DNA of 64,000 nt. Source: Melioribacteraceae bacterium (lineage in GTDB: Bacteria; Bacteroidota; Ignavibacteria; Ignavibacteriales; Melioribacteraceae). The notes beneath the pieces were generated by a model. That model had not been told where the DNA came from. It saw only the letters and a program-made list of their open reading frames with translations, and ran no database searches. Of this stretch, positions 1-12,927 are shown piece by piece. Position 1 is the first letter of the stretch. The number at the start of each line of letters is the position of its first letter. Location of the stretch: assembly GCA_016927595.1 (NCBI GenBank), contig JAFGMI010000026.1:108512-172511 (forward strand), read 5' to 3'. The translations under genes and the position numbers were made by a program.

Positions 1-1502
1 GCCGGATCAAAATTCTGTCCACCTTCAAATGGTTTAACTGCTTCTAAAAAGGATTTTACATCATCCTCATATCCGTCGAATATACCGGGATAAATATTTT
101 CAAGTTGTTTATAGTACCACGATCTTCTTAAAAGTTCCTTGTCTACAACAGCTACATCATTTCTAAAATCTTCAACCAATTGGAAATAATATGAAGCAGA
201 TATGAAATAATCCCATTGATAACTTAAAATTAAAGATTGATTTTCGGTGCTGTTTATCAGTGATTTTGTATAATCTTCAAATATATATACTCCGCTTCTG
301 TCTGCTTTATTGTAATTATAGGAGATGTGAACCGCCAATAAAATCACTGTTGCTGCAATACAGAGATGCCGAGATTTTAGCTGTTTCAGTAGAAGAGTAT
401 AAAGATTTGCAAATCCGAACGAAATGAAAAAAGCAATCGATATATTCGCCAGCAGATAGTAGGGCTCAATGTCCTTGATATCGTAATTGCTGCTGTAGAT
501 TACAGTGAAAATAAACGACGTAAGAAAAAACCAGAATAAATTTTTCGAAAATTTGTAAAGTTGTATGATCCCAATAAGTGAAATGAATAGTAACGGATAT
601 CCGAATTCACCGGGCAGGTTTAAAAAGTAATTTGTCAGCTGCGATTTAGCATTTACAAACGATGTAAACATCCAGACCTGATATTGTTTCCCGGCGACGT
701 GTCTCAGAATATTTTGCAGATTCGAAGGATCACCCCAATTTAATTGCGGTTCGGTTAATGCACGCAAATATAAGTAAGAGTATACGATTATTATTGTTCC
801 CAGGAATATTACCGCAATTTTGGGTAATATTCTGATAAACGTCTTACCTTTTTCTTTTTGTAAAAACAGTATCAGTATTGTTGAAGGAACGAGCAGTAGT
901 GTAGTCATGTGATTCCCGAAAGCAAGTGCATATAGCAGGGCTATCAAGTACCACCCGCGGTCAAAACTAGCATTCTCAAATAAATTATTTTTAATAATGA
1001 GATAGATCAGAATTGAAATAAGCATCACATGAAGAGAATAGACTTCCGCCGATGTACTTTGAAGCCAGAATGATTTACTGAATGCAAGCGAGAAACCTCC
1101 GGTTAAAGCAGATATGGCAGGAGTTAATTTATTCGAGAAAATATTTCCATTATGCTTAATTCTCCTTTCAATAATTACTTTTGTTTCGTGAAGATCAGAA
1201 AGTACCATGAACAATGATTTGGTAAAGAAATAAAAAGAGACAGTGCAATAAAGAGCTGCCAACAGGTTCATTTGTGTTATTTCCCTCAAAGGGAACGGTA
1301 GTAATGAGAAAAGAAAGCCTGCAATAGTATAAACAGGATATCCCGTTGGATGTGCTATTCCTAGAGTTATCTGAACTGCGGCAAGTTCACCTGAATCTAT
1401 CTCCACTACAGAAGGCGCTAGTGTTAATAAATATATTATAAAAACAAAAATTGCTGAGAGGTAGAGCCAGTACTTTGTCAGAATATCACTTAATTTACTC
1501 AT
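1..1502 (-). CDS. DUF2723/TMEM260-like membrane protein, 3' part cut by window edge
   Basis: An open frame runs from an ATG at 1502 leftward off the window, so about 500 N-terminal residues are visible and the C-terminus is missing. The N-terminus is hydrophobic and carries the family signature: APSVVEIDSGEL, then IAHPTGYPVY at about residues 45-55, followed by many membrane segments, a hydrophilic NWGDPSNL loop, and the start of a soluble region. This matches DUF2723 (TMEM260-like), a polytopic GT-C-type family whose human member is a protein O-mannosyltransferase. A glycosyltransferase role here is inference. The start codon overlaps the end of glnE by 8 bases, so the two are probably co-transcribed. 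Confidence 0.8.
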   Translation of the reverse strand, partial: MSKLSDILTKYWLYLSAIFVFIIYLLTLAPSVVEIDSGELAAVQITLGIAHPTGYPVYTIAGFLFSLLPFPLREITQMNLLAALYCTVSFYFFTKSLFMVLSDLHETKVIIERRIKHNGNIFSNKLTPAISALTGGFSLAFSKSFWLQSTSAEVYSLHVMLISILIYLIIKNNLFENASFDRGWYLIALLYALAFGNHMTTLLLVPSTILILFLQKEKGKTFIRILPKIAVIFLGTIIIVYSYLYLRALTEPQLNWGDPSNLQNILRHVAGKQYQVWMFTSFVNAKSQLTNYFLNLPGEFGYPLLFISLIGIIQLYKFSKNLFWFFLTSFIFTVIYSSNYDIKDIEPYYLLANISIAFFISFGFANLYTLLLKQLKSRHLCIAATVILLAVHISYNYNKADRSGVYIFEDYTKSLINSTENQSLILSYQWDYFISASYYFQLVEDFRNDVAVVDKELLRRSWYYKQLENIYPGIFDGYEDDVKSFLEAVKPFEGGQNFDP

Positions 1503-4320
1503 CTAAAATCTTCGCAAATAATTTCATATTATTTTTTAATATAGAATTTATTTCATTCACAGAAAGCAATCCATCTCTTTTCTGATTCCTGTTTAATTCT
1601 TTCCCCTGCAGGGTTTCTATAGCGGATGATTTGTTGGAATCAAACATAGTCTGCCCCCTCAGCAAATTATACTTCAGCATTTTATAATTTTCAATGAGTT
1701 CATCTGACTCTTTCCCTTTTCCAATTACATCCTTAAGAATTATCAGTTTGGATTTTTCAGTATCAATTTTTTGCTTTTTCTTTATTCTTTTTAAAAGCAG
1801 GTAAGTGTACAAATAATCTATAGTAATTAATCCTCCGGGATTTGTTTTTAAGTTTAGTGTGGGTTTACCAAGCAGAAATTTTATCTGTGTAACCTTTGAG
1901 TGCATTTCCTTAATACTATCTTTAATTGCAGATGAAGGTATTTCAGACAGACGGCCGACAATAGTATCCTGGAATTTTTTAAAAAGTTTCTTATTCCCGG
2001 AAATAAAATCGGACTTGATTAATGACTGGTATTCCCAGACGCCGGCTCTTTTACTCAGGTAGTTTTTATAATTTATAAGATCCCAGACTATTGGTGAACT
2101 TTTACCTTCGGGTCGTAGTCTCACATCAATATCGATTGGTTTTATCACTTCCTTAATCTGGAGAAGCAGATTAGTGTAAATTTCCTGCACATATTTTTTT
2201 GTCATTACATTATCGGTTACGACAATAATATCGGCATCTGATTTAAGCGTCATATCACTGACTGCAAAACTTCCCAGACCGGCAATAAATGTATCGTTAA
2301 AGAAATCCGTGTTCCTGTGAAGGTTTAGAATTTTCTTTCTTATAAAAATTCCAAGTACGCTTGATAGTTTCTCGGAATCTATCAAACCGAGGGTAAATTG
2401 TACGGAAAGCATGAGAAGCAATTTTTCCGTATTGTAATTGTCAATCAGTTCTTGAAAATTTTTTGAAAATAGTTTTCTGTTGATTATTTCTTCGATGTAG
2501 TCGGGCTTATTTATTAAAAGGTTAACAGCATACTGTCCCTCTTCACAAATTTGCAGTATAGTTCCAAAAAACTTTTCACTCCTCAACTCCTTGTACAGAA
2601 TTGATGTGTACTTATATGAAGAAACAAGTTTTGCAAAATTGTTTAGTGTTCTGTCCGGATTAAAAGCATTCCGTAAAAAATCAAGCAGGGTATTTTTAAT
2701 TTCATGGAAAAGCTGTGTTGTTTTTGAATCGAAATTCTTTTGAGCAATTAAACCGGTGCCGAACTCAAGGAACTCGAAATTTTTGCGTGCTCTCCGCTCA
2801 TCACTGAAAGAAACTTCAATTGACTTAAGGCTTGGATCCGTTTTCTTTTCTGTAACAGGATTTATTATAGAATTATATATCCCTCTTACTTTTTTTCGTC
2901 TGCTGCTCAAATCCTTTTCAAAAGCATTGAAGTTGTTAAAGCCTGTAATTCTTGATATTTGTTCTCTGACATCGGGATTTGAAGGAATTGAGTGCGTCTG
3001 CAGATTGTTCATTAACTGTAGAAAATGTTCAATCCGCCTGAAGTGGATGTAAGAATTTTTTAGTACATCATACTCCTCATCATTTAATAGATTGACCTGG
3101 CAAAGTAATCTCAAAGCATCAAGTGTGTTGCCGGTTCGGATTATTTTTTGCCCGGAACCGAAAAGGAGCTGAAGCGCCTGCACACAGAATTCAATATCCC
3201 TTATTCCGCCTTCACCTGTTTTTACATTACGGCTGTCCGGGTATAATTTCTCAATATTTAATTTCATCCCTCGTATTTTTTCAATCGGTGAGGAAAGATT
3301 CTGATTTGAATATATATAACCTGTGACAAATGAACTGAATTTATCAAACAGTCTGGAATCGCCGCCAACGAAATTTATTTTTATTAACATCTGCCTTTCC
3401 CATTGCTCTCCTCTCGATTCGTAGTAATTCATTGTATCAAGCAGGGTTCTGGCAATCGGCGCTGTGCTTCCGTCCGGTCTTAATCTGAAGTCAACTCTGT
3501 AAAGATTTCCGAGATCGCTGAATTGCGTTGATTGTTTTACGAATAAATTTGTTGTTTCATTTAATAGTGAGTAGTAGTCAAATTCCCGGTACTCATTCGA
3601 TTCCGGCAGATTGTAAATTATCATTAAATCAATATCCGAACTGTAATTCAACTCAGCACCGCCGAGTTTACCGAGAGAAATAAGACAGTAAAATTCAGGC
3701 AGGTCAGGTAATTTATGAGAGGTTGTTATTTCTTTATAACACAGACTGAAAAGTGCTTCATTAATCTTAATCGCAACCGACGATATTGATTCTACAACCT
3801 CTTCGAAATTATAATGACCAAGAATATCATTAACGCCGATCTTGAGAAGCATTCTTCTTTTATATGCTTTTAAATATCTGACCTTTGCATCCAGGGATTT
3901 AAATGTTTTCAGATTTCTGTCAAATTCGTTCTGTAGATTTATTGTTTTTACCGGAGTTTTAAGATAATCGGGACTGAAAACCTGGTATAAATATTCCGGG
4001 TTTCTAACGATAATATCAGTCAGATAATTACTATTGGCCGAGATTGCCGCTATAATTTCCGAATGGTGAGGATACTTAAGAGCATCTCTCAAAAATGAAA
4101 CCTTATCAATAACTGCCGAAATAATTCTGATTAAATTGGATTCAACCTCACGTGTTACATGATATTTAGACAACTCACTTTCAATCAGAGAAATCAGTGT
4201 GTTAAATTTTTCAGATGACAAAAATCCTGAAGACCACTTTACAAAATGTTCTACCAGTTCATCTGTGATTTGATATTTATTTTTCCCGGACAATATTCCA
4301 ACGGTCTTTAATGATATCAC
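1495..4320 (-). CDS. glnE: GlnE-type glutamine synthetase adenylyltransferase/adenylyl-removing enzyme
   Basis: At 941 residues this is full length for GlnE, which adenylylates and deadenylylates glutamine synthetase under PII control. The N-terminal nucleotidyltransferase domain has a textbook motif, GKLGGAELNYSSDIDL at about 215-232, followed by FRLRPDGS and GEGGIRDIEFC (about 366). The second domain repeats the layout (VRLRPEGKSSP) but its motif reads GLGSFAVSDMTLKSDADI at about 678-696: the GKLGG glycines are lost while the D-x-D metal pair stays. The C-terminal half, the transferase half in E. coli, is therefore divergent. The gene is divergent from secA, and glnB lies just beyond secA, which fits a shared nitrogen-control role. 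The start is the first ATG. Confidence 0.88.
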   Translation of the reverse strand: MISLKTVGILSGKNKYQITDELVEHFVKWSSGFLSSEKFNTLISLIESELSKYHVTREVESNLIRIISAVIDKVSFLRDALKYPHHSEIIAAISANSNYLTDIIVRNPEYLYQVFSPDYLKTPVKTINLQNEFDRNLKTFKSLDAKVRYLKAYKRRMLLKIGVNDILGHYNFEEVVESISSVAIKINEALFSLCYKEITTSHKLPDLPEFYCLISLGKLGGAELNYSSDIDLMIIYNLPESNEYREFDYYSLLNETTNLFVKQSTQFSDLGNLYRVDFRLRPDGSTAPIARTLLDTMNYYESRGEQWERQMLIKINFVGGDSRLFDKFSSFVTGYIYSNQNLSSPIEKIRGMKLNIEKLYPDSRNVKTGEGGIRDIEFCVQALQLLFGSGQKIIRTGNTLDALRLLCQVNLLNDEEYDVLKNSYIHFRRIEHFLQLMNNLQTHSIPSNPDVREQISRITGFNNFNAFEKDLSSRRKKVRGIYNSIINPVTEKKTDPSLKSIEVSFSDERRARKNFEFLEFGTGLIAQKNFDSKTTQLFHEIKNTLLDFLRNAFNPDRTLNNFAKLVSSYKYTSILYKELRSEKFFGTILQICEEGQYAVNLLINKPDYIEEIINRKLFSKNFQELIDNYNTEKLLLMLSVQFTLGLIDSEKLSSVLGIFIRKKILNLHRNTDFFNDTFIAGLGSFAVSDMTLKSDADIIVVTDNVMTKKYVQEIYTNLLLQIKEVIKPIDIDVRLRPEGKSSPIVWDLINYKNYLSKRAGVWEYQSLIKSDFISGNKKLFKKFQDTIVGRLSEIPSSAIKDSIKEMHSKVTQIKFLLGKPTLNLKTNPGGLITIDYLYTYLLLKRIKKKQKIDTEKSKLIILKDVIGKGKESDELIENYKMLKYNLLRGQTMFDSNKSSAIETLQGKELNRNQKRDGLLSVNEINSILKNNMKLFAKILDE

Positions 4321-4409
4321 TAAAATTACAAATAATTGATTTTGCAGAGTAATTTAAACACAGCTATTGGGTGCAAAACAATTGAACTTTATTTCTTAAA
4401 ATTATCGAG

Positions 4410-4417
4410 TAATTTTG
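4410..4417 (+). promoter_or_regulatory. Candidate housekeeping -7 element before secA
   Basis: TAATTTTG matches the Bacteroidota -7 consensus TAnnTTTG exactly and lies in the glnE/secA divergent gap. Transcription would start near 4423, giving a leader of about 100 bases before the secA ATG. A TTG at 4382-4384 is the nearest -33-like element, but its spacing of about 25 bases is longer than usual, so this is only a candidate. Confidence 0.4.
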
Positions 4418-4526
4418 TGTGTTAATATGTCATAAACGAGCACTTATTTATTCTGAAAACCTTTGTTTTTTGCATTTCAGAAGCCCTTTATATAACTTTA
4501 AAGCTCGTAAAAATTTGGAGATACTA

Positions 4527-7936
<3,410 letters not shown>

Positions 7937-7953
7937 AATCATACGGGATTTAA

Positions 7954-10119
7954 GTGAGTAGAATTAAATATTATATATCATTTACTGCTTTATTTATTTT
8001 TCTGCAGAGCTGCGGACTCTGGGAAAATTTCACAACTTATTTTAACAGATATTATAATGCAAAATTGAGTCTGGAAGAAGCAGAAGAAATAATAAAAAAC
8101 GATACCAAGAGGGAACTGTTCGATTTCAAGGAGCCGAACGTGCCGAGTTCCGCAAATAATGCTCTGGAAAAAGTGATTGAAGGTTGTTCGAAAATTTTGC
8201 AGTTTAATAAAGAATCCGATTACTTCGATGCAGCACTCTTCATGATAGGTAAGGCATATTATTATCAGGGTAATTATACGAAAGCCTTACGAAAGTTCAA
8301 CGAACTTCAGACGATTCCCGAATCCGAACTCCGGCTCGATAATATGTTATGGGTGGCAAAATCCGAGCTCCAGATGCGGCGGTTTGAAGAGGGTAACCAG
8401 TTATTGGAAGAGGTAAAACAGAGGGCTGAAAGTGAGGAAAGAGAAGATATATTATTTGATGTTTACCTTACTCAGATAAGATACCTTACTTACAGGGAGA
8501 ACTATCCCGATGCTATTAATGTGGTCAGTAAACTTCTGGAGTTTTCGGCATCGGATGAAACGAGCGCTGAGCTTTCATATCAGTTGGGCAAGCTTTATTT
8601 AAAACTCGATGACTATGAAAAAGCTGCAGAAGCGTTTTCAATGGTAAATGAATTTACTCCAACATTTGATATTGAATTCGAAAGCAAGCTAGAAGAGGCA
8701 CGTGTTAATAAACAACTTGGACAACTTGACCAAAGTATTGAAATTCTGGATGATCTTGCATCGGAAGATAAGTTTAACGATAAAATTGATCAGATAGAAT
8801 TAGAAAAAGCCGATGTGCTTTACCAGATGAATGAAATACAGGAAGCTTTTGATCTCTATACAGAAGTTGACACTTCATACGCGACCAGGGAAACTTCCGG
8901 AATTGCCGCGTTTAAACGTGCCGAAATTATTGAGAAAGACCTTGGAGATCTTGATAGTGCCGAAGTCCTTTACGCAAATGTTTTAAAAAGCAGAGCGCCA
9001 CTTGAGTATAAGGACTTGGCTCGCAAGAAATCCCAGATATTTAAAGATCTTAAAACGGGACTTCAGAATATAGCTGACTTCAGCAGACAGCGCTCCTATC
9101 ATCTTGATTCGACTCTATTCGTAAGGGATTCGATTAGATTTGCCGATTATTATACCAGAAAGGACTCGCTTGATTCATTAGTAATTGAGATGAAAGAACT
9201 GCAGGGAAGGGATTTTGATTCGACTAAATTCGCGATGAACGAAAAACCTCCATTTAAAAAACAGCCAATGAAACCTGTTATTCCCGTTGATACTCTGGTT
9301 AACCGAATTGTTAAAAATAAATATGAAGTAGGAAACCTTTTCCTGGGAGAACTAGAACTTCCCGACTCTGCTTACAAGTACTACAAAGGAATTATTGAGG
9401 AATTTCCTTATACGCGTTATCAACCTAAAGTTCTTTACGCGCTTGGGACATACTATCTGACTAAAGGTGATAAGCAATCAGCCGATAGTCTGTTCAATAT
9501 TGTTTACGATAATTACAAAGAAGATAAAATAGTTAATGCCGCTGCTGAAAAACTGGGGAAAAACAAAGTTGACCTGGATAAAGATCCGGCAGAAGATCTG
9601 TTTATGGAAGCGGAAGAAATGTACGACTCAAGCGATTTCGACGATGCGATTGCACAACTCTACAGGGTAACCGAAACTTATCCGGAGTCTCCCTTTTCAG
9701 CCAAATCATATTTCACGATCGGATATATACTGGAAAATAAACTTTACATGATCGATTCGGCAGCTGTTGTTTATGATACTCTTTTAAACAAATACCAGCA
9801 GTCGATATATGCTAACGATGTAAGAAGCAAACTTACTTTTTATAACAATGAAAAACAGAAGCTATTAGATTCACTGGCATTGGCTGATGCAAGGGAGAGC
9901 AAGGAATCATCGTCAGTTTCAGATCAAGTTCTTAACGAAGATACAACCGCTGCAAAGTTGCCGGATACAAACGATGTAGCAGAAAAAAGGCTGCCTGTTG
10001 ATGGTGAATTGCCGGGACGAGACTTAAATGATGCAGAGATTATGGGGACTATAACCGACACAGTCAAAACACAGGACCAAAAATTCAAGAGACCAGGCAG
10101 ACCCAGAGCAAGAAAATAA
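7954..10119 (+). CDS. TPR-repeat lipoprotein, PorW/SprE-like
   Basis: A 721-residue protein with a GTG start 17 bases after glnB. It begins with a hydrophobic leader ending in the lipobox LQSC (Cys20), followed by GLWENFTTYFNRYYN and then many tetratricopeptide helices through about residue 640, and a low-complexity, charged C-terminal tail (GRPRARK). Size, lipobox and the NRYYN-type opening resemble PorW/SprE, periplasmic TPR lipoproteins of the type IX secretion system in Bacteroidota. Two type IX sorting-domain proteins in this window are consistent with that, but the assignment is inference from architecture; a BamD/LpoA-like TPR scaffold is the alternative. Confidence 0.7.
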   Translation: MSRIKYYISFTALFIFLQSCGLWENFTTYFNRYYNAKLSLEEAEEIIKNDTKRELFDFKEPNVPSSANNALEKVIEGCSKILQFNKESDYFDAALFMIGKAYYYQGNYTKALRKFNELQTIPESELRLDNMLWVAKSELQMRRFEEGNQLLEEVKQRAESEEREDILFDVYLTQIRYLTYRENYPDAINVVSKLLEFSASDETSAELSYQLGKLYLKLDDYEKAAEAFSMVNEFTPTFDIEFESKLEEARVNKQLGQLDQSIEILDDLASEDKFNDKIDQIELEKADVLYQMNEIQEAFDLYTEVDTSYATRETSGIAAFKRAEIIEKDLGDLDSAEVLYANVLKSRAPLEYKDLARKKSQIFKDLKTGLQNIADFSRQRSYHLDSTLFVRDSIRFADYYTRKDSLDSLVIEMKELQGRDFDSTKFAMNEKPPFKKQPMKPVIPVDTLVNRIVKNKYEVGNLFLGELELPDSAYKYYKGIIEEFPYTRYQPKVLYALGTYYLTKGDKQSADSLFNIVYDNYKEDKIVNAAAEKLGKNKVDLDKDPAEDLFMEAEEMYDSSDFDDAIAQLYRVTETYPESPFSAKSYFTIGYILENKLYMIDSAAVVYDTLLNKYQQSIYANDVRSKLTFYNNEKQKLLDSLALADARESKESSSVSDQVLNEDTTAAKLPDTNDVAEKRLPVDGELPGRDLNDAEIMGTITDTVKTQDQKFKRPGRPRARK

Positions 10120-10141
10120 TACTTCAAAAGAAAAATGCAAT

Positions 10142-10798
10142 ATGAATGCTTCATTTCTCCTAAAATTAATCGAAGGCGGAGAGAATTTAAAGGTAGAATT
10201 CAAGCAGCGGTTCACGGATTATGAAAAAATGGCAAAAGAAATGATAGCCTTTGCCAATTCCCGGGGAGGATATATAATAATAGGCATTGATGATAACGGT
10301 TCGGTTTATGGAGTAAGAAGTGAAAAGGAAGAAGCTGAATTACTTAAGTTAACCGCAGAAACTTATTGTGAACCGCCACTCAATTACAAGTTACATTTTA
10401 TTGAATTATTTGATAAGGAGCTGGTAGTTTGCGAGATACCGCAGTCGGATCATAAACCTCATCGCATACAGGATTATTTAAATGAAATAAATCTGAACAC
10501 AGCCCAGGTGTTCGTAAGAGTTAATGATAAAAGCGTACCTGCAAGCAAGGAAATGATCAAGATTCTTCAGGCACGCAGCTCAGAAGCCCCTCTTAAACAC
10601 TATGAAGTCGGTAAGAATGAAAAGATAGTTTTCGAAATTTTAAGAGAAAAAGAATTTATAACAGTAAAAGAACTTTCGGGGATTGCAAATATTTCATACA
10701 GACGTGCATCAAGGACTCTAATTAAAATGGTGAGGGCTGAAATATTGAATATTCATACCAGGGACAATGGGGAAGATTATTATACAAGTGCAGTATAA
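10142..10798 (+). CDS. AlbA_2 (Schlafen AAA_4-type) putative DNA-binding protein
   Basis: The first 120 residues of this 218-residue protein carry the AlbA_2 signature: an acidic VEFKQRF segment, then FANSRGGYIIIGIDDNGSVYGV at about residues 38-58. The C-terminal 70 residues look like a winged helix (EKEFITVKELSGIANISYRRASRTLIKM). Such proteins are usually described as predicted transcriptional regulators or ATP-binding proteins; the biochemical role is not settled. It follows the TPR lipoprotein by 22 bases and ends 5 bases from the convergent SpoU methyltransferase, leaving no room for a terminator. Confidence 0.75.
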   Translation: MNASFLLKLIEGGENLKVEFKQRFTDYEKMAKEMIAFANSRGGYIIIGIDDNGSVYGVRSEKEEAELLKLTAETYCEPPLNYKLHFIELFDKELVVCEIPQSDHKPHRIQDYLNEINLNTAQVFVRVNDKSVPASKEMIKILQARSSEAPLKHYEVGKNEKIVFEILREKEFITVKELSGIANISYRRASRTLIKMVRAEILNIHTRDNGEDYYTSAV

Positions 10799-10803
10799 AA
10801 CTG

Positions 10804-11358
10804 TCAATCATTTTTAAAGTCCCGCGATATATCAAATACCTTCCTCAATTCGAACACCGCAATTCCGTAAGCAACTGCAACATTCAAAGATTGTTTAATT
10901 CCATACTGTGGAATTTCTAAAGAAAAGTCGCATAATTCTATTAAGTCCTGGTTTACACCTGAAATTTCATTGCCTATTATCAGACATATCGGAAAAGATT
11001 CATTAGTAATTGAATAATAAGGTATGCTTTTATCGGTTAATTCCAGTGCGCAAATCTTCACTCCTTCGGATTTTAACTGAAGTATAATATCCCTAGCATC
11101 GTTAATATATTCCCAGGCTACACTTTCAGTTGAACCAAGAGCAGTTTTAAGGATTTCCCTTTTTGGGGGGTACGGCGTATAACCGCAGAGATATAATTTC
11201 TTTATCATTGCGCCATCGGATGTGCGGAAAATTGAACCGACGTTATAAGAACTTCTTATGCTGTTCAAAACAACATAGACTGGAAGTTTTTCTACTTCAT
11301 GCAGCGTTTCAAGTGTACTTCTGTTATTCGAGATTTCAGCGTGGGATAGTTTCTTCAT
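10804..11358 (-). CDS. SpoU/TrmH-family RNA 2'-O-methyltransferase
   Basis: A 184-residue SPOUT methyltransferase with the three family motifs: NSIRSSYNVGSIFRTSDG (motif 1, near residue 32), LIIGNEISGVNQDLI (motif 2) and IPQYGIKQSLNVAVAYGIAVFEL (motif 3). These form the knotted SAM-binding site that methylates ribose 2'-OH in tRNA or rRNA. The short length, without an N-terminal substrate-binding domain, resembles small TrmH/TrmL-like members; the substrate cannot be told from sequence. The start ATGA overlaps the stop of the SMR exporter, indicating translational coupling. Confidence 0.85.
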   Translation of the reverse strand: MKKLSHAEISNNRSTLETLHEVEKLPVYVVLNSIRSSYNVGSIFRTSDGAMIKKLYLCGYTPYPPKREILKTALGSTESVAWEYINDARDIILQLKSEGVKICALELTDKSIPYYSITNESFPICLIIGNEISGVNQDLIELCDFSLEIPQYGIKQSLNVAVAYGIAVFELRKVFDISRDFKND

Positions 11359-11675
11359 GTTTTTGACGTCAATCTTAATCCAATAATTCCAATTACGATT
11401 AAAAAGATAAAAAATATTCGAATCAGTTCCCGCGGTTCGTTAAAAAACAACATTCCGTAAATAGCTGTTCCCAATGCTCCTATCCCTGTCCAGACTGCGT
11501 AAGCAGTACCGATGGGTAATTCCTTTACACCTATTGCAAGAAACACATAACTGAGTATCATCGTTATAACGGTGAATACGCTGGCTTTAATCTGCGTAAA
11601 TCCGTCGCTGTACTTTAATCCCACTGCCCAGCTGATTTCGAAAACAGAAGCAATTAAGATATAAACCCATGCCAT
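11355..11675 (-). CDS. gdx: SMR-family exporter, Gdx/SugE type (guanidinium)
   Basis: A 106-residue, four-helix small multidrug resistance protein. The invariant helix-1 glutamate is at residue 13 (SVFEISWAVGLKYSDGF), and the sequences WAVGLKYSDGF and PIGTAYAVWTGIGALG match the SugE/Gdx branch that exports guanidinium rather than the EmrE multidrug branch; this subfamily call is by recognition of those motifs. The ORF overlaps the next gene downstream by four bases. The 52-base gap upstream is too short for a guanidine riboswitch and none is seen. No Shine-Dalgarno sequence is obvious before the ATG. Confidence 0.85.
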   Translation of the reverse strand: MAWVYILIASVFEISWAVGLKYSDGFTQIKASVFTVITMILSYVFLAIGVKELPIGTAYAVWTGIGALGTAIYGMLFFNEPRELIRIFFIFLIVIGIIGLRLTSKT

Positions 11676-11727
11676 AAAATCAATTTATTATAATGGATAA
11701 AATCGATTGTTCGTTTAATAATTACAT

Positions 11728-12795
11728 TCATGCAATACTCTTAACAGCGAGCTGCCCGCAGGCTGCAGATATGTCGTCGCCCTGAGTATCACGGATCATT
11801 ACAGTTACATTTTCAGTTCTTAATTTATCAACAAACTCCAGAATTCTGCTCATGCCCGTCGGTTCAAGTTCAGCTGATATACCTTCGGGGTTCATATGTT
11901 TTATGCTGTTGAAAGGGATAACGTTTACCTTCGAGGGCATTTGCCTGCTGAGTCTTATAAGCGCTTCCACATCCTCCTGGCGGTCATTTATATTTTTTAG
12001 CATAGTATATTCAAAAGTAATTCTCGTTTTGGTTTTATGCGAATAATACTTACATGCTTCAAAAACATCTTTCAAAGGATATTTTTTATTAATCGGCATA
12101 ATAATGTCTCTTCTTTCATCGAAGCAGGAGTGAAGGGAAAGCGCAAGCTTGACACGCAAACCGCTGTCGGCAAGCATCCGGATTTTATCAGGGATACCTG
12201 CAGTTGATACTGTTATTCTGTTTCTGCTGAGACCTTTGTTAAGCTCATCGGTAAAGATTTTAAGAGACTCAATAGTATTTTCAAAATTAATCAAAGGTTC
12301 TCCCATACCCATATATACAATATTGGTGATGTTTTCCTTTCCATATTCTTTTGCAGCGAGAAGGTACTGATCAACAATTTCGCCCGTTGTTAAGTTTCTC
12401 TTGTAACCCATAACACCGGTTGCACAGAATTTGCAGTCGAGCGGGCAGCCAACCTGAGTGGATATACAGAGAGTCTTTCTGTTCTTTTCAGGTATAACAA
12501 CCGACTCAATTTTCCTATTGTCGGATGTATTGAACAGATATTTTTTCGTCCCGGTTGATAAGGAATTCTGCGTTGTTTCCAGTTTCAATGAATTCAGTTG
12601 CGAATAAATATTTAGTTTTTCCCTTAGTGATTTAGGAAGGTTAAGCATCCGGTCGAAATCGAATTCAAGATGGTTGTAGATCCAGTTGAAAACCTGATCG
12701 CCCCTGAATGGTTTTTCGTCTATAGAACTGAAGAACTCCCGCATTCTTTCCCGGGTTAGTCCTTTTAGTTCGATTATTTTACTGCTGCTGTTCAT
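11728..12795 (-). CDS. rlmN: Dual-specificity 23S rRNA A2503/tRNA A37 C2-methyltransferase RlmN
   Basis: A radical SAM enzyme that methylates C2 of A2503 in 23S rRNA and of A37 in some tRNAs. The iron-sulfur motif is CPLDCKFC (C-x3-C-x2-C) within STQVGCPLDCKFCATG, preceded by KYLF and a K/E-rich N-terminal domain; the C-terminal catalytic cysteine is in DISAACGQLA. I start it at the ATG at 12795 rather than an in-frame TTG nine bases upstream. A consensus -7 element lies only six bases before this ATG, so the message may be leaderless. Confidence 0.95.
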   Translation of the reverse strand: MNSSSKIIELKGLTRERMREFFSSIDEKPFRGDQVFNWIYNHLEFDFDRMLNLPKSLREKLNIYSQLNSLKLETTQNSLSTGTKKYLFNTSDNRKIESVVIPEKNRKTLCISTQVGCPLDCKFCATGVMGYKRNLTTGEIVDQYLLAAKEYGKENITNIVYMGMGEPLINFENTIESLKIFTDELNKGLSRNRITVSTAGIPDKIRMLADSGLRVKLALSLHSCFDERRDIIMPINKKYPLKDVFEACKYYSHKTKTRITFEYTMLKNINDRQEDVEALIRLSRQMPSKVNVIPFNSIKHMNPEGISAELEPTGMSRILEFVDKLRTENVTVMIRDTQGDDISAACGQLAVKSIA

Positions 12796-12801
12796 GGCTT
12801 G

Positions 12802-12809
12802 CAAAGATA
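12802..12809 (-). promoter_or_regulatory. Candidate -7 element directly before rlmN
   Basis: Read on the minus strand this is TATCTTTG, a perfect match to the Bacteroidota TAnnTTTG -7 element, six bases from the rlmN ATG. If used, transcription would begin at or next to the start codon. No clear -33 TTG is present at the usual distance and no Shine-Dalgarno sequence is seen. Confidence 0.4.
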
Positions 12810-12927
12810 CAAAAAACCTGAATAACTGTATCTATTGAAACTGGTGAAGGTTAAACCTTACTTATTTTAGTTCAATTTTAACTTTCTAAGTTATATTTTA
12901 ATAAAAAAAGCTGAGGATTTTTACATA

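Noticed and set aside
4336..4352. ATTTTGCAGAGTAA shared with 43342-43357 as a common promoter element
   Set aside because: A 14-base identity between two places is expected by chance several times in an AT-rich 64 kb sequence, and it does not fit TAnnTTTG.
11676..11727. Guanidine riboswitch upstream of the Gdx-like exporter
   Set aside because: The 52-base gap is too short and shows no conserved riboswitch sequence.
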